DNA of 64,000 bases, from positions 1-64,000 of the forward strand of contig JAKASK010000006.1 of assembly GCA_021819105.1 (NCBI GenBank), given 5' to 3'. Of the stretch, positions 25,157 to 33,907 are shown piece by piece. Made by a program: the position numbers and the translations under genes. The number at the start of each line of letters is the position of its first letter. Positions within the stretch are counted from its first letter, which is position 1. This DNA is from an archaeon (GTDB lineage: Archaea; Thermoproteota; Nitrososphaeria; Nitrososphaerales; Gagatemarchaeaceae). The notes beneath the pieces were generated by a model that did no database searches, was not told where the DNA came from, and worked only from the letters and a program-made list of their open reading frames with translations.

Positions 25157-25855
25157 ATGTACTACCTGGGGTTCACTCCGATGGTGAGAAACCCGCTGTT
25201 CATGGCGTTCGTCTTCTCGACGCCGTTCACACTCCTGTTCATCCTGTTCGTGGCAAGCAACGGGACCGCCCTCCCCTACGGGCTGGCCGGCGCACTTACC
25301 ATGATAACGACCGAGCTGGGGCTGTTCGTAGGCACGGACCTGGCAACCTACAAGCTGCAGAACAGGTTCCAGGACATGGTGGTCGCCTCGCCCGTCTCCC
25401 CCCTGATCTACATGTTCGGTGTAGCGCTCTCCGAGCTCATATTCGGCGCCCCCGCGCTGCTCATCCTCTTCGGGCTCATAGCAGGGCAGGGGGCCACCCT
25501 GGGCGCGCTCCTTTCATGCCTCGGAGTGGTCATACTCCTTTGGATCACCACCACCAGTTTGGGGTTCTTCTTCTCCGCCTATGCGCCCAACACCCAGAAC
25601 GCGTTCATAATCAACGGCTTCATCACCACCATGCTCTCGGTGCTCCCTCCGGTCTACTACTCGGTGAACGTCCTCCCGTCCTTCCTGGTGCCGCTTGCGG
25701 TTGTGATCCCTACCACCGAAGCTTCCTCTCTCTTCCAGGGGGCCATCGGCCTGGGGTACTCCATCGAGCCGACCTCTGGGTTCGCGGCGCTCCTCGCCGC
25801 GACGTTCATCATGCTCCTGCTGGTCTCGTTCCGGATGAAGTGGCGGGAGACCTGA
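25157..25855 (+). CDS. ABC-2 type permease
   Basis: A 232-residue integral membrane protein with about six hydrophobic segments and the N-terminal MVRNPLFMAF feature of ABC-2 permeases. It pairs with the preceding ATPase. The ATG at 25157 is the first usual start, but the codons just upstream (ARKTLRSLWAI) also look like a permease N-terminus, so the true start may be a rare codon. No partner permease follows, so it probably works as a homodimer. Confidence 0.85.
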   Translation: MYYLGFTPMVRNPLFMAFVFSTPFTLLFILFVASNGTALPYGLAGALTMITTELGLFVGTDLATYKLQNRFQDMVVASPVSPLIYMFGVALSELIFGAPALLILFGLIAGQGATLGALLSCLGVVILLWITTTSLGFFFSAYAPNTQNAFIINGFITTMLSVLPPVYYSVNVLPSFLVPLAVVIPTTEASSLFQGAIGLGYSIEPTSGFAALLAATFIMLLLVSFRMKWRET

Positions 25856-25979
25856 GTCTGACGCCATCCTGGTTCCTGAGGGACCAGGAGCGGACTTCGA
25901 AGGACAAATACGACCGTCGGTGATGGGAGCACCCGTCCCTGGCCTGGGGCGGCTCACCCCTACTTTCCGAAGCGGTAGG

Positions 25980-26079
25980 CGCCGGGGGTAGGATTCGAAC
26001 CCACGCGACCGTGAGGTCACGGGCTCTCAAGGCCCGCGCAATAACCACTCTGCCTTCGGGCTCGCTGTGGAACCCCGGC
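25980..26079 (-). tRNA. tRNA-Ser (anticodon UGA), probably with a short intron near position 8
   Basis: On the minus strand a type II tRNA can be folded: anticodon stem CGGGC/GCCCG with loop CTTGAGA (anticodon TGA), a long variable arm GACC-TCAC-GGTC, T arm GTGGG-TTCGAAT-CCTAC and the 3' acceptor strand CCCCGGC plus discriminator G. The D arm is GCA-GAGTGGTTAT-TGC. The 5' acceptor strand GCCGGGG is found, but 19 nt rather than 2 nt before the D stem, so about 17 nt are extra. A short archaeal intron there is the likely reason; a decayed gene is the alternative. CCA is not encoded. Confidence 0.75.
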
Positions 26080-26180
26080 AATGCCCCGGCACCACCGCAC
26101 CAGTTCTTCCACTTGATAAGGCCTAAAGGCGCGAACCCGGGCCAGTCCGCTCAGCTTAAGGGTCCAGCCTACCCCCGCCC

Positions 26181-27026
26181 ATGGCGATGGACGTCGAGGT
26201 CCGGCCGGCCCGCCGCTCCGACAGGGCCCCGCTGATGAGTTTCATCAAAGACGTCTGGGGAGGGCACGACTACATCCCCCGGGTATGGGACAGATGGATA
26301 GCGGACAAAGTGAACAGGATGTACGTCGTGGCCGCCGACGGGGTGCCCGTCGGTATGAACAGGGTCAGGTTCATGGAAGACGGCTCTGCCTGGTTCGAGG
26401 GGGCGAGAGTTCACCCGAGCTACAGGGGCCGGGGTCTCGGTTCAATGCTCGGAGCGCACTCCATGAAGGTCGCCAGGGGGCTAGGGATAGCCACCTACAG
26501 GCTGACGAGCGGCTCCCGGAACCACACGGCTCACAGACAGATCGCCAGGATGAGGTTCAAGGAGATTGCCAGGTTCAGCGTATACGACCCTCCGAAGAGG
26601 CACCGGGCGTCGGGGAGCGCCGAGAGGGTCAAGGAAGGCGCCGCCGTTGAAGCTTACAGGGGGATCAGAGGCACCAGAGAGTACCGCCTTGGCCGCGGCG
26701 TCTTCTGGCACAACTTCGGCGCTGCCGCGCTTACCCCCGACGTGGTCCGCAGGCTCGTCCGGGAGGGCGCGGTCTGGCGCACCGGAGCCGCGTTCGCAGT
26801 GGCCCGCTACGGCGGAGAGGGTGCCCTGTGGGAGCAGGTGTGCTTCATCGGCGGCCCGCCCAGCGACGCAGTTAAGCTCGCGAAGGCCATGATGGGGAGG
26901 AGAAAGGCCGCCGCACGGTGGGTCTTCGTACCCCAGGGGTCGCCCATCATCCACGCACTCAGGACGGCGAGGTTCGAACGCAGCTACTCCAACATACTCT
27001 TCGAGCGGAGAGCCGCCAAAGGTTAA
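26181..27026 (+). CDS. GNAT-family acetyltransferase (two-domain)
   Basis: A 281-residue protein whose N-terminal half is a GNAT domain, with the acetyl-CoA loop VHPSYRGRGLGSML near residues 77-90. The C-terminal half (from about 140) looks like a degenerate second GNAT-like domain. The substrate is unknown. GCTTAAGGG lies about 27 nt upstream of the ATG, consistent with a leaderless message. The gene is divergent from tRNA-Ser and followed by the 3-hydroxyacyl-CoA dehydrogenase. Confidence 0.8.
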   Translation: MAMDVEVRPARRSDRAPLMSFIKDVWGGHDYIPRVWDRWIADKVNRMYVVAADGVPVGMNRVRFMEDGSAWFEGARVHPSYRGRGLGSMLGAHSMKVARGLGIATYRLTSGSRNHTAHRQIARMRFKEIARFSVYDPPKRHRASGSAERVKEGAAVEAYRGIRGTREYRLGRGVFWHNFGAAALTPDVVRRLVREGAVWRTGAAFAVARYGGEGALWEQVCFIGGPPSDAVKLAKAMMGRRKAAARWVFVPQGSPIIHALRTARFERSYSNILFERRAAKG

Positions 27027-27052
27027 GGGAGCGCCTCCGGGACCGAGGAAAC

Positions 27053-27940
27053 ATGGTCGACAGTGGCAAGGTCGCCGTACTTGGAGCCGGCCTGATGGGC
27101 CATGGGATAGCCCAGGTCGCTTCACAGGTGGGAGGCTACGAGGTCTCTCTGCTGGACGTGGAACGGAGCTTCGTGGACCGCGGGATGAAGATGATTGAAG
27201 ACAGCATCGGCAAGTTCGTGGAGAAGGGGAAGCTGTCCAAGGAGCAGGGGGCAGAGGCGCTGAAGAGGATACACCCCACCGTGGACCTCGCCGAGGCTGT
27301 GCGCGGCAGTCACCTGGTCATCGAGGCGGCTACCGAAGACCCGAAGCTCAAGCTGGAGCTCTACAGGAAGCTGTCTGAGCTTGTGGAGGGAGAAACGGTC
27401 CTCGCGTCCAACACTTCTTCCATAAGCATCACCCTCCTTGGCTCTGCGACGAAGAGGCCGGACAACGTGTGCGGGATGCATTTCTTCAATCCCCCCCAGA
27501 TCATGCCCCTCATCGAGATAATCAGGGGAAAGAAGACTTCTGACGCGACCATCAAGAGGGTGAGCGAGACCTCGGCCAAGCTCGGAAAGGAGACGGTCCT
27601 GTGCAAGGTCGACTCCCCCGGGTTCATAGTGAACAGGATACTCGTCCCTGCGCTGAACGAAGCCATCTCCTTGGTCCAGGAGGGCGTGGCCGACCCGGAG
27701 GACATCGACAAGGCGGTCAAGCTCGGATTGAACTGGCCCATGGGCCCGCTCCAGCTCCTCGACTATGTGGGCCTGGACACGACCTTGAACATCGCAGAGG
27801 TTTTCATGAGAGAGTTCGAAGACTCGAAGTACAGGCCGAGCCCCCTCCTCAAGACGATGGTCCGGGCAGGGATGCTCGGACGGAAGACGGGCAAGGGGTT
27901 CTACGAGTGGGGCTCGCCGAGCGCGACTAAGCAGAAGTGA
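27053..27940 (+). CDS. 3-hydroxyacyl-CoA dehydrogenase (PaaH/Hbd-like)
   Basis: A 295-residue single-function dehydrogenase that oxidises (S)-3-hydroxyacyl-CoA with NAD. The Rossmann motif GAGLMGHGIAQV is at residues 9-20, the catalytic His in CGMHFFNPP and the helical C-terminal domain ends GRKTGKGFYEW. The ATG at 27053 follows GGTTAAGG by about 32 nt. It could serve beta-oxidation, phenylacetate breakdown (PaaH) or, in Nitrososphaeria, the 3-hydroxybutyryl-CoA step of carbon fixation. Neighbours favour an acyl-CoA degradation set. Confidence 0.92.
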   Translation: MVDSGKVAVLGAGLMGHGIAQVASQVGGYEVSLLDVERSFVDRGMKMIEDSIGKFVEKGKLSKEQGAEALKRIHPTVDLAEAVRGSHLVIEAATEDPKLKLELYRKLSELVEGETVLASNTSSISITLLGSATKRPDNVCGMHFFNPPQIMPLIEIIRGKKTSDATIKRVSETSAKLGKETVLCKVDSPGFIVNRILVPALNEAISLVQEGVADPEDIDKAVKLGLNWPMGPLQLLDYVGLDTTLNIAEVFMREFEDSKYRPSPLLKTMVRAGMLGRKTGKGFYEWGSPSATKQK

Positions 27941-28331
27941 GCTGTTCCTTCAACTCGGGCGGGAAGGGGACCTTCTGCCCCTTCTTGCTGGTGAGCACGT
28001 GGACCGTATGGCCCGTGGCAAGAAGTAGCATCTCTGGGATCTTGTAGATCTCGTTCTCGAAGCGGATGCTGCTCGTCCCTATGGACGCGACCCTGGTCTT
28101 CACGAGGACCTCGTCGTCGAACCTGGCAGGGGCCTTGTAATCCGCGTGTGCCTGGACCACCGGAATCTCGAAGTCGTGCCTCAGCCACTCGTTGTAGCCG
28201 AAGCCCGCCTCCCTCAGCAGGGCGACCCTGCCGACCTCCATCCAGACCAGGTACTTCGCGTAGTAGACCACCCCCATGGTGTCGGTCTCCTCGTAGCGGA
28301 CCCGCAACTTCTGTTCGTGCCAGCGGCCCAT
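27927..28331 (-). CDS. Acyl-CoA thioesterase (YbgC/FadM-like hotdog)
   Basis: A 134-residue hotdog protein of the 4-hydroxybenzoyl-CoA thioesterase type. The signature YEETDTMGVVYYAKYLVWMEVGR holds the catalytic Asp and the (Y/H)-x2-YL helix; it hydrolyses short or aromatic acyl-CoA. It overlaps the dehydrogenase gene by 14 bases tail to tail, which points to a shared metabolic setting although it is on the opposite strand. Confidence 0.87.
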   Translation of the reverse strand: MGRWHEQKLRVRYEETDTMGVVYYAKYLVWMEVGRVALLREAGFGYNEWLRHDFEIPVVQAHADYKAPARFDDEVLVKTRVASIGTSSIRFENEIYKIPEMLLLATGHTVHVLTSKKGQKVPFPPELKEQLTSA

Positions 28332-28392
28332 CTGCGAGTCGCCCAGGGTCCACCCCTTAAAACCCCTGCCGCCTTCGGAGCCTCTGGGTCAG

Positions 28393-28812
28393 ATGAAGAT
28401 GAGGCAGTTTTCGATGAAGGACTACGAGCAGGTGAGGAGAGTCTGGGAGGAGAGCGGGCTGGAGATAAGGCCTGGGGACTCGAAGGAGGACGTCAGGAGG
28501 AAGGTCGCAAGGGACGGGGGCCTGTTCCTTGTGGCAGAGGATGGCGGGTCCATCGTCGGGACCGCCATGGGCGCCTGGGACGGGAGGAGGGGGTGGATAT
28601 ATCACCTGGGGGTGCTCCCTGGGCACCAGCGCAAAGGCATCGGGAGCGAGCTCGTGAAGGAGTTCGAAAAGCGGATGATCGCGAAGCGGGTGCCGAAGGT
28701 CAACGCGAGTGTCTTTGACGACAACGTGGCCTCCCGGGCGCTCTTCGAAAAGATGGGGTTCGTACCAGACAGGAGATCCGTACTCCACGGAAAGCGGCTC
28801 GGTTCGGGCTGA
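28393..28812 (+). CDS. GNAT-family acetyltransferase (YpeA-like)
   Basis: A 139-residue GNAT enzyme. The acetyl-CoA-binding motif is YHLGVLPGHQRKGIGSEL (about residues 70-87), followed by NVASRALFEKMGF, typical of N-acetyltransferases. The substrate is unknown. It lies between the thioesterase and the crotonase genes and has no evident functional tie with them. Confidence 0.85.
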   Translation: MKMRQFSMKDYEQVRRVWEESGLEIRPGDSKEDVRRKVARDGGLFLVAEDGGSIVGTAMGAWDGRRGWIYHLGVLPGHQRKGIGSELVKEFEKRMIAKRVPKVNASVFDDNVASRALFEKMGFVPDRRSVLHGKRLGSG

Positions 28813-28859
28813 ATCGGCTTGGGGAGGGTTTTTAGCGGAACGTCCCGCCCCGCGGACCC

Positions 28860-29636
28860 ATGAACTACGAGACAGTCATCGTCTCCAAAGAGGGGATGGT
28901 GGGGGTCATCACCCTCAACAGGCCGCAGTCAAGGAACGCCCTCAGCGCGAAGATGGTGAACGAGCTCATCTCGGCCCTGGACGAGTTCGAAAAGGACGAA
29001 GGCGTAAGGTGCGTCGTTGTAGCAGGCAACGAGAGGGGCTTTTCGGCGGGAGCGGACATCAAAGAAATGGCAGACATGACAACTGTGCAGATGGTCATGG
29101 GGGAGCACTTCTTCCCGCTCTGGGACAAGGTGGGGCGCTATCCCAAGCCAACGGTGGGGGCGATCACGGGATTCGCCCTGGGCGGCGGGCTGGAGCTCGC
29201 CATGAGCCTCGACATACTGATCGCAGCGGAGTCGGCGCAGTTGGGACAGCCTGAGATTAACATCGGCGTGATTCCAGGCGGAGGGGGAACCCAGAGGCTC
29301 ACGAGGGCGGTGGGGAAGTCGAAGGCCATGGAGGTGATACTCTCCGACAGGAGAATCGGCGCCGAAGAAGCCAAGGCCCTCGGGCTGGTAAGCCGGGTGG
29401 TCCCCGACGAGGCATGCGTCGGAGAGGCGAAGAAGCTTGCCGCGGAGATAGCAGCGAAGTCTCCGGTCGCGCTGAAGCTCGCCAAGATGGCGATCAACAA
29501 GGCGTTCGAGGTAGGGCTTTCAGACGGCCTCGACTTCGAAAGGGAGCTGTTCTACATGCTGTTCGCCTCGGAGGACGCCAAGGAGGGGATGCGCGCCTTC
29601 ATTGAGAAGCGCAAGCCCGAGTTCAAGGGGAAGTAG
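28860..29636 (+). CDS. Enoyl-CoA hydratase (crotonase)
   Basis: A 258-residue crotonase that hydrates trans-2-enoyl-CoA. Both catalytic glutamates are present: E112 in GGGLELA and E132 in GQPEINIG. The oxyanion-hole segment is GFSAGADIKEM (60-70). The ATG at 28860 follows GTTTTTAGCGG by about 28 nt. It is followed with no gap by a second crotonase. Candidate roles are PaaF-type hydration or general beta-oxidation. Confidence 0.92.
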   Translation: MNYETVIVSKEGMVGVITLNRPQSRNALSAKMVNELISALDEFEKDEGVRCVVVAGNERGFSAGADIKEMADMTTVQMVMGEHFFPLWDKVGRYPKPTVGAITGFALGGGLELAMSLDILIAAESAQLGQPEINIGVIPGGGGTQRLTRAVGKSKAMEVILSDRRIGAEEAKALGLVSRVVPDEACVGEAKKLAAEIAAKSPVALKLAKMAINKAFEVGLSDGLDFERELFYMLFASEDAKEGMRAFIEKRKPEFKGK

Positions 29637-30431
29637 TTGCAGCTTGAGACGGTGAAGACAGAGGCAGCCCAGGGCGTGCTCTGGATCACCCTGAACAGGC
29701 CAGACAAGCTGAACGCGTTCAACGAGCAGATGGGGAACGACCTGACGGAGGCCCTGAAGGAGGGGGAGAGGTCGGCCGAGGTCCGTTGCATCGTGCTTAC
29801 GGGTGAGGGGAAAGCGTTCTCCGTCGGCGAGGACCTGGGGAGCAACAGGGCGGACTACGAAAGCGGGAAACCCATGCTCCTTGGAGAGGTGCTGAAGAAG
29901 AAGTACAACCCCATAGTGGGGAGGATAAGGAGGATGGACAAGCCGGTGGTCGCCGCAGTGAACGGCGTCACGGCCGGGGCAGGGCTGGGGCTGGCGCTGG
30001 CATGCGACCTCCGGGCGGCGTCGGAGAAGGCAACCTTTCTTGAAGCGTTCATCAAGGTCGGGCTCGCGCCCGACTCAGGGACGAGCTTCTGGCTGACCAG
30101 GATACTCGGCTTGGGGAAGGCGATGGAAGTTGGGCTGCTCGGGGAGCCCATCGACGCCGCCAGGGCGATGAGCCTCGGCCTGGTGAATTGGGTCTTCCCT
30201 GAGGAAGGGTTCAGGGCGAACGTCGCCAAGATAGCGGAGCGCCTCGCCAAGGGGCCCACAAGGGCGATGGGGCTGACCAAGAGGGCGCTGAACAGGGCGG
30301 TGGTGGTGGACATGGACTCGGCTTTGGAGTACGAGATGTACCTCCAGGACATCGCAGGGAGGACGCGCGACCATGTCGAAGGGGTCAGGGCATTCTTCGA
30401 CAAGCGGGACCCCAACTTCACAGGTCAATAG
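29637..30431 (+). CDS. Crotonase-family isomerase, PaaG-like
   Basis: A 264-residue crotonase that starts with TTG directly after the stop of the preceding hydratase. The two hydratase glutamates are missing (G116 and F138 at those places), while D146 lies in VGLAPDSG, matching the catalytic Asp of PaaG, the 1,2-epoxyphenylacetyl-CoA isomerase that forms oxepin-CoA, and of related delta3,delta2-enoyl-CoA isomerases. It is thus an isomerase, not a hydratase. The ring epoxidase genes paaABCE are not in the window, so phenylacetate as substrate is inferred only. Confidence 0.82.
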   Translation: MQLETVKTEAAQGVLWITLNRPDKLNAFNEQMGNDLTEALKEGERSAEVRCIVLTGEGKAFSVGEDLGSNRADYESGKPMLLGEVLKKKYNPIVGRIRRMDKPVVAAVNGVTAGAGLGLALACDLRAASEKATFLEAFIKVGLAPDSGTSFWLTRILGLGKAMEVGLLGEPIDAARAMSLGLVNWVFPEEGFRANVAKIAERLAKGPTRAMGLTKRALNRAVVVDMDSALEYEMYLQDIAGRTRDHVEGVRAFFDKRDPNFTGQ

Positions 30432-30459
30432 TCGACGCGTCTTGGGCTGCCGGGAGCAA

Positions 30460-30473
30460 GCGCCGTCCGGCGC
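30460..30473 (+). terminator. GC-rich hairpin after the crotonase pair
   Basis: GCGCC-GTCC-GGCGC is a perfect 5-bp stem with a 4-nt loop in the gap between the second crotonase and the thiolase. It has no T-run after it, so its role as a terminator is uncertain. Confidence 0.3.
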
Positions 30474-30535
30474 AGACGCCGCTGGACGTCGTTGAGCTGA
30501 CAGGCCAGCAAAGGAGATAAGCCCGTTAGGGGCCT

Positions 30536-31741
30536 GTGCGCTTCGTGAAGGACGTCGTTGTCGTCGACGCGGTCAGGACCCCCATGGGCAGATACGCCGG
30601 AATCCTGAAGTCGGTGAGGCCCGACGACCTCGGGGCCCTTGCGCTTCGCAAGGTCATAGAGCGGACTGGAGTCGACCCCGGCCTGGTGGACGACGTCTAC
30701 TTCGGATGTTCGAACCAGGCGGGCGAAGACAACAGGAACGTAGCCCGGATGGCGACCCTTCTCGCAGGATTCCCCTACTCGGTCCCGGCTGCCACCGTCA
30801 ACAGGCTGTGCGGCTCGGGGCTCGAAGCGGTCAACTCTGCCGCGCGGGCGATCGCCGCAGGCGAGGGAGACATGGTGCTGGCGGGAGGGGTGGAGAGCAT
30901 GACCCGTGCCCCCCTGGTGGCACTGAAGCCCGAAACAGGCTACCACAGAGGTGCGGTCACGATGGCGGACACCACCATCGGCTGGCGGTTCGTCAACCCT
31001 CGGTTCCCCCCGGAATACCCGCCCCTTTCGATGGGTGAGACGGCGGAGAACTTGGCAGAGAAGTACAAGATAGGGAGGGACGCCCAAGATGAGTTCGCGC
31101 TCGGCAGCCACAGGAAGGCGATCGAGGCAGCGAAGAGCGGGAAGTTCAGGTCCGAGATGGTCCCGGTCAACACACCGGAGAGACCGGAGGGAGTGGGAGA
31201 AGACGAGGGCCCAAGAGCCGATACCTCGATGGAGAAGCTTGCCAGGTTGAAGCCGGCATTCCGCAAGGAAGGCACGGTGACCGCGGGCAACTCCTCGGGG
31301 ATCAGCGATGGGGCGTCGGCACTGCTCTTGATGAGGGAAGAGAGGGCCATGGACATGGGGTTGAAACCGATCGCCAGGGTCCTGGGGTCCGCGACCGCCG
31401 GAGTCCATCCAAGCTACATGGGCATGGGACCTGTACACTCGACCCGGAAGCTCCTGTCGAGGTTGGGGATCGGCATGGGAGAGTTCGGGATCGTGGAGCT
31501 GAACGAGGCATTCGCCGCTCAGGTCCTCGCCTGCGTAGCGGAGATGCCGGAATTCGACCCAGCCAAGCTGAACCCGAACGGGGGCGCCATAGCTCTCGGC
31601 CACCCACTGGGGTGCAGCGGCGCGCGGCTGGCGACCACGCTACTGCACGAGATGAGAAGGACCGGGACCCGCTACGGGTTGGCGACGATGTGCATCGGGG
31701 TGGGCCAGGGGATCTCCACCGCGTTTGAGCTGCTGAAGTAA
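30536..31741 (+). CDS. Thiolase, 3-oxoadipyl-CoA/acetyl-CoA acyltransferase type
   Basis: A 401-residue degradative thiolase: C92 in TVNRLCGSGLEA (acyl nucleophile), the NEAFAAQ motif, the His in GHPLGCSG and the second Cys in MCIGVGQG. The segments DNRNVARMA and GGVESMTRAP are also found in PcaF/PaaJ 3-oxoadipyl-CoA thiolases, although archaeal acetoacetyl-CoA thiolases can look alike. It starts with GTG at 30536. Genes for the hydroxyacyl dehydrogenase and crotonases stand upstream on the same strand. Confidence 0.9.
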   Translation: MRFVKDVVVVDAVRTPMGRYAGILKSVRPDDLGALALRKVIERTGVDPGLVDDVYFGCSNQAGEDNRNVARMATLLAGFPYSVPAATVNRLCGSGLEAVNSAARAIAAGEGDMVLAGGVESMTRAPLVALKPETGYHRGAVTMADTTIGWRFVNPRFPPEYPPLSMGETAENLAEKYKIGRDAQDEFALGSHRKAIEAAKSGKFRSEMVPVNTPERPEGVGEDEGPRADTSMEKLARLKPAFRKEGTVTAGNSSGISDGASALLLMREERAMDMGLKPIARVLGSATAGVHPSYMGMGPVHSTRKLLSRLGIGMGEFGIVELNEAFAAQVLACVAEMPEFDPAKLNPNGGAIALGHPLGCSGARLATTLLHEMRRTGTRYGLATMCIGVGQGISTAFELLK

Positions 31742-31777
31742 CAGTTTATCACCCGGCGGGAGGTCGGCGGGGTAGTC

Positions 31778-33238
31778 ATGCAGGCGGAGGCCGTCCCCAC
31801 CTATCAGATGTTCATCGGAGGAGCCTGGGTCGCTTCGCACTCGGGGATGAACTATCCGGTGTTCAACCCGGCTACTGGGAAGGTGTTCGCCCACGTCCCG
31901 AAGGGGGATGCTGAAGACGTCAGGGCGGCCGTCGACGCGGCCCGGAAGGCGTTCGAGTCCCCGTCCTGGAGAGCCATGGACCCGAGCAAGAGAGGAAGGC
32001 TCCTCTTCAAGGTCTCCCAGTCCCTCAGGGAAAGGCTAGCGGACTTCGCCAAGCTCGAGACGCTCAACAACGGGAAGCCCCTTGGCCAGGCGAAAGGAGA
32101 CGTGGCCATGGCTGCAAGGCACTTCGAGTACTTCGCAGGGCTGGCGGACAAGATCCAGGGGAGCACCATTCCTGTCCCCGGCAACAGGCTCGACTACACC
32201 GTGAAGGAGCCGCTGGGGGTCACGGCCCACGTCGTGCCATGGAACTACCCGCTGGTCATGGCGGCGAGGAGCATGGCGCCCGCCCTCGCGGCGGGGGACA
32301 CCATTGTCGCCAAACCCGCATCGTTCACCCCGCTGACGCTGCTGAAGTTCGCGGAGCTCTGCAAGGAGGCAGGATTCCCGGACGGGACAGTGAACGTGAT
32401 CACGGGGGGAGGGGAGGAGGTGGGAGGCGAGCTTGCGAAGCATCCGGATGTCAAGCTGACAGCCCTCACAGGGTCGGTCGAGACCGGGATGAAGATAATG
32501 AGCCTCGCGTCGCACAACCTGTCGAGGGTGATCCTCGAGCTCGGAGGGAAGAACCCCCACATCGTATTCAGGGACGCGGACCTCGAGAAAGCCACCTCTG
32601 CGGTGCTGAGCGGAATATTCACCAACGCGGGGCAGATGTGCTGGGCAGGTTCGCGGCTGCTCGTCGAAGAAGAGGTGAAAGAAGCGGTGCTTCAGAGGCT
32701 GGTGGAAGGCGCGAATGCCATGAAGCTCGGAGACGGCCTCAAGCCCGACACCGCCATGGGTCCCCTGGTGGCCGAGTCGCAGCGGGAGCGGACCGCCGGA
32801 TACGTGGAGATCGGGACCGGCGAGGGGGCCACCGTCGCAGCTGGGGGCGGGGTCCCGGCTGAAGAGGAGCTGCGCACGGGGTACTTCTACAGGCCCACCA
32901 TCTTGGACGGGGTGACGCAGGACATGAGGGTGGCCAGGGAAGAGATCTTCGGCCCGGTGCTGACGGTTACCACCTTCAGAGGAGACGACGACGCGGTCGG
33001 GAAGGCCAACGACCAGGAGTACGGGCTCTGGGCCGGGATCTGGACCAGGGACCTTAGGAGGGCACACAGCGTAGCGGCCAGGCTGGAGTCAGGCATAGTG
33101 ACGGTCAACGAGGAGCCTATAACGTTCCCCCAGACCCCATTCGGCGGGTTCAAGAACAGCGGCAACTCCTCCGAGCAGGGGATGGACGCCGTCTCCGCCT
33201 ACGTCAGGACCAAGAACGTCTCGATAGACCTGAGTTAG
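31778..33238 (+). CDS. NAD(P)-dependent aldehyde dehydrogenase
   Basis: A 486-residue aldehyde dehydrogenase. The cofactor region VPWNYPLVMA, the general-base Glu in ILELGGKNP and the catalytic Cys in NAGQMCWAGSR are intact, as is the C-terminal PFGGFKNSG. It oxidises an aldehyde to the acid; betaine-aldehyde or phenylacetaldehyde dehydrogenases are similar, and substrate cannot be fixed. It follows the thiolase by 36 bases and overlaps the convergent cobalamin adenosyltransferase gene by four bases. Confidence 0.92.
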   Translation: MQAEAVPTYQMFIGGAWVASHSGMNYPVFNPATGKVFAHVPKGDAEDVRAAVDAARKAFESPSWRAMDPSKRGRLLFKVSQSLRERLADFAKLETLNNGKPLGQAKGDVAMAARHFEYFAGLADKIQGSTIPVPGNRLDYTVKEPLGVTAHVVPWNYPLVMAARSMAPALAAGDTIVAKPASFTPLTLLKFAELCKEAGFPDGTVNVITGGGEEVGGELAKHPDVKLTALTGSVETGMKIMSLASHNLSRVILELGGKNPHIVFRDADLEKATSAVLSGIFTNAGQMCWAGSRLLVEEEVKEAVLQRLVEGANAMKLGDGLKPDTAMGPLVAESQRERTAGYVEIGTGEGATVAAGGGVPAEEELRTGYFYRPTILDGVTQDMRVAREEIFGPVLTVTTFRGDDDAVGKANDQEYGLWAGIWTRDLRRAHSVAARLESGIVTVNEEPITFPQTPFGGFKNSGNSSEQGMDAVSAYVRTKNVSIDLS

Positions 33239-33768
33239 CCTTTCCAGATCTTCTCTTTCTTCCCCTCGAGCTTGTTCGCCCATCGGGAGAGGTCGAACAG
33301 GTAGGAGGACAGCCTGTTGAAGAAAGGGAGCAGCTCTGGATTGAGATTCTCGGCCTTCGAAGCAGAGACCACTCGCCTCTCTGCCCGTCTGCAGACAGAG
33401 CGGGCGAGTTGGAGCATCGCCCCCGTCTGACCCCCGCCGGGGAGGACGAAGTTGCTCAGCCTGGGGAGCTCCCCGGCCAGCTTGTCGGTCATCCTCTCGA
33501 GCAGGAGAGTGTCGGCGGAAGAAATCCTCGGGACCTTGTGAAGGCTCGAGAGCTCCGTTGCGGCGTCTCCCCCCGCTATGAAGAGTAGCTTCTGTATCTC
33601 CACCAGCTGAGCGGCCAGGCTCCGGTTCTTCGAGGCTGCGACGACCACCCCGATCACGGTGTTGAGCTCGTCGATGGTGCCATAGGCCTCCACCCGGAGG
33701 TCGTCCTTCGCGACCCGCCTGGAACCGAAGAGCGAAGTCTCCCCCTTGTCCCCCCTGCGCGTGTACAA
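33235..33768 (-). CDS. Cob(I)alamin adenosyltransferase, PduO type
   Basis: A 177-residue ATR that makes adenosylcobalamin from cobalamin and ATP. The ATP-binding N-terminus YTRRGDKGETSLF, the YGTIDELN motif and the RRAERRVV helix are typical. The frame is open to 33861, but a TATA-like GTTATTAG on the minus strand (about 33792-33799) lies about 28 nt upstream of the TTG at 33768, which also gives the usual length. The product would serve B12-dependent mutases, none of which is in the window. Confidence 0.92.
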   Translation of the reverse strand: MYTRRGDKGETSLFGSRRVAKDDLRVEAYGTIDELNTVIGVVVAASKNRSLAAQLVEIQKLLFIAGGDAATELSSLHKVPRISSADTLLLERMTDKLAGELPRLSNFVLPGGGQTGAMLQLARSVCRRAERRVVSASKAENLNPELLPFFNRLSSYLFDLSRWANKLEGKKEKIWKG

Positions 33769-33907
33769 CCTGCGTCCTCTCGGCCTCCGAACTAATAACG
33801 CTACCAGGTGGCCTTTGGGGCGGCGGCCTGGAGCGAGAGCCATGGAGATTCTTTTGGTCAACCGATTTGGTATGTTTGGTCATGGGAATTCCAGTCAGAA
33901 GTTTCTT

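Noticed and set aside
24205-25855. The ABC transporter as a proven haem exporter
   Set aside because: Only its position behind the haem operon suggests this; it has its own TATA-like element and DrrA/ABC-2 features that occur with many substrates.
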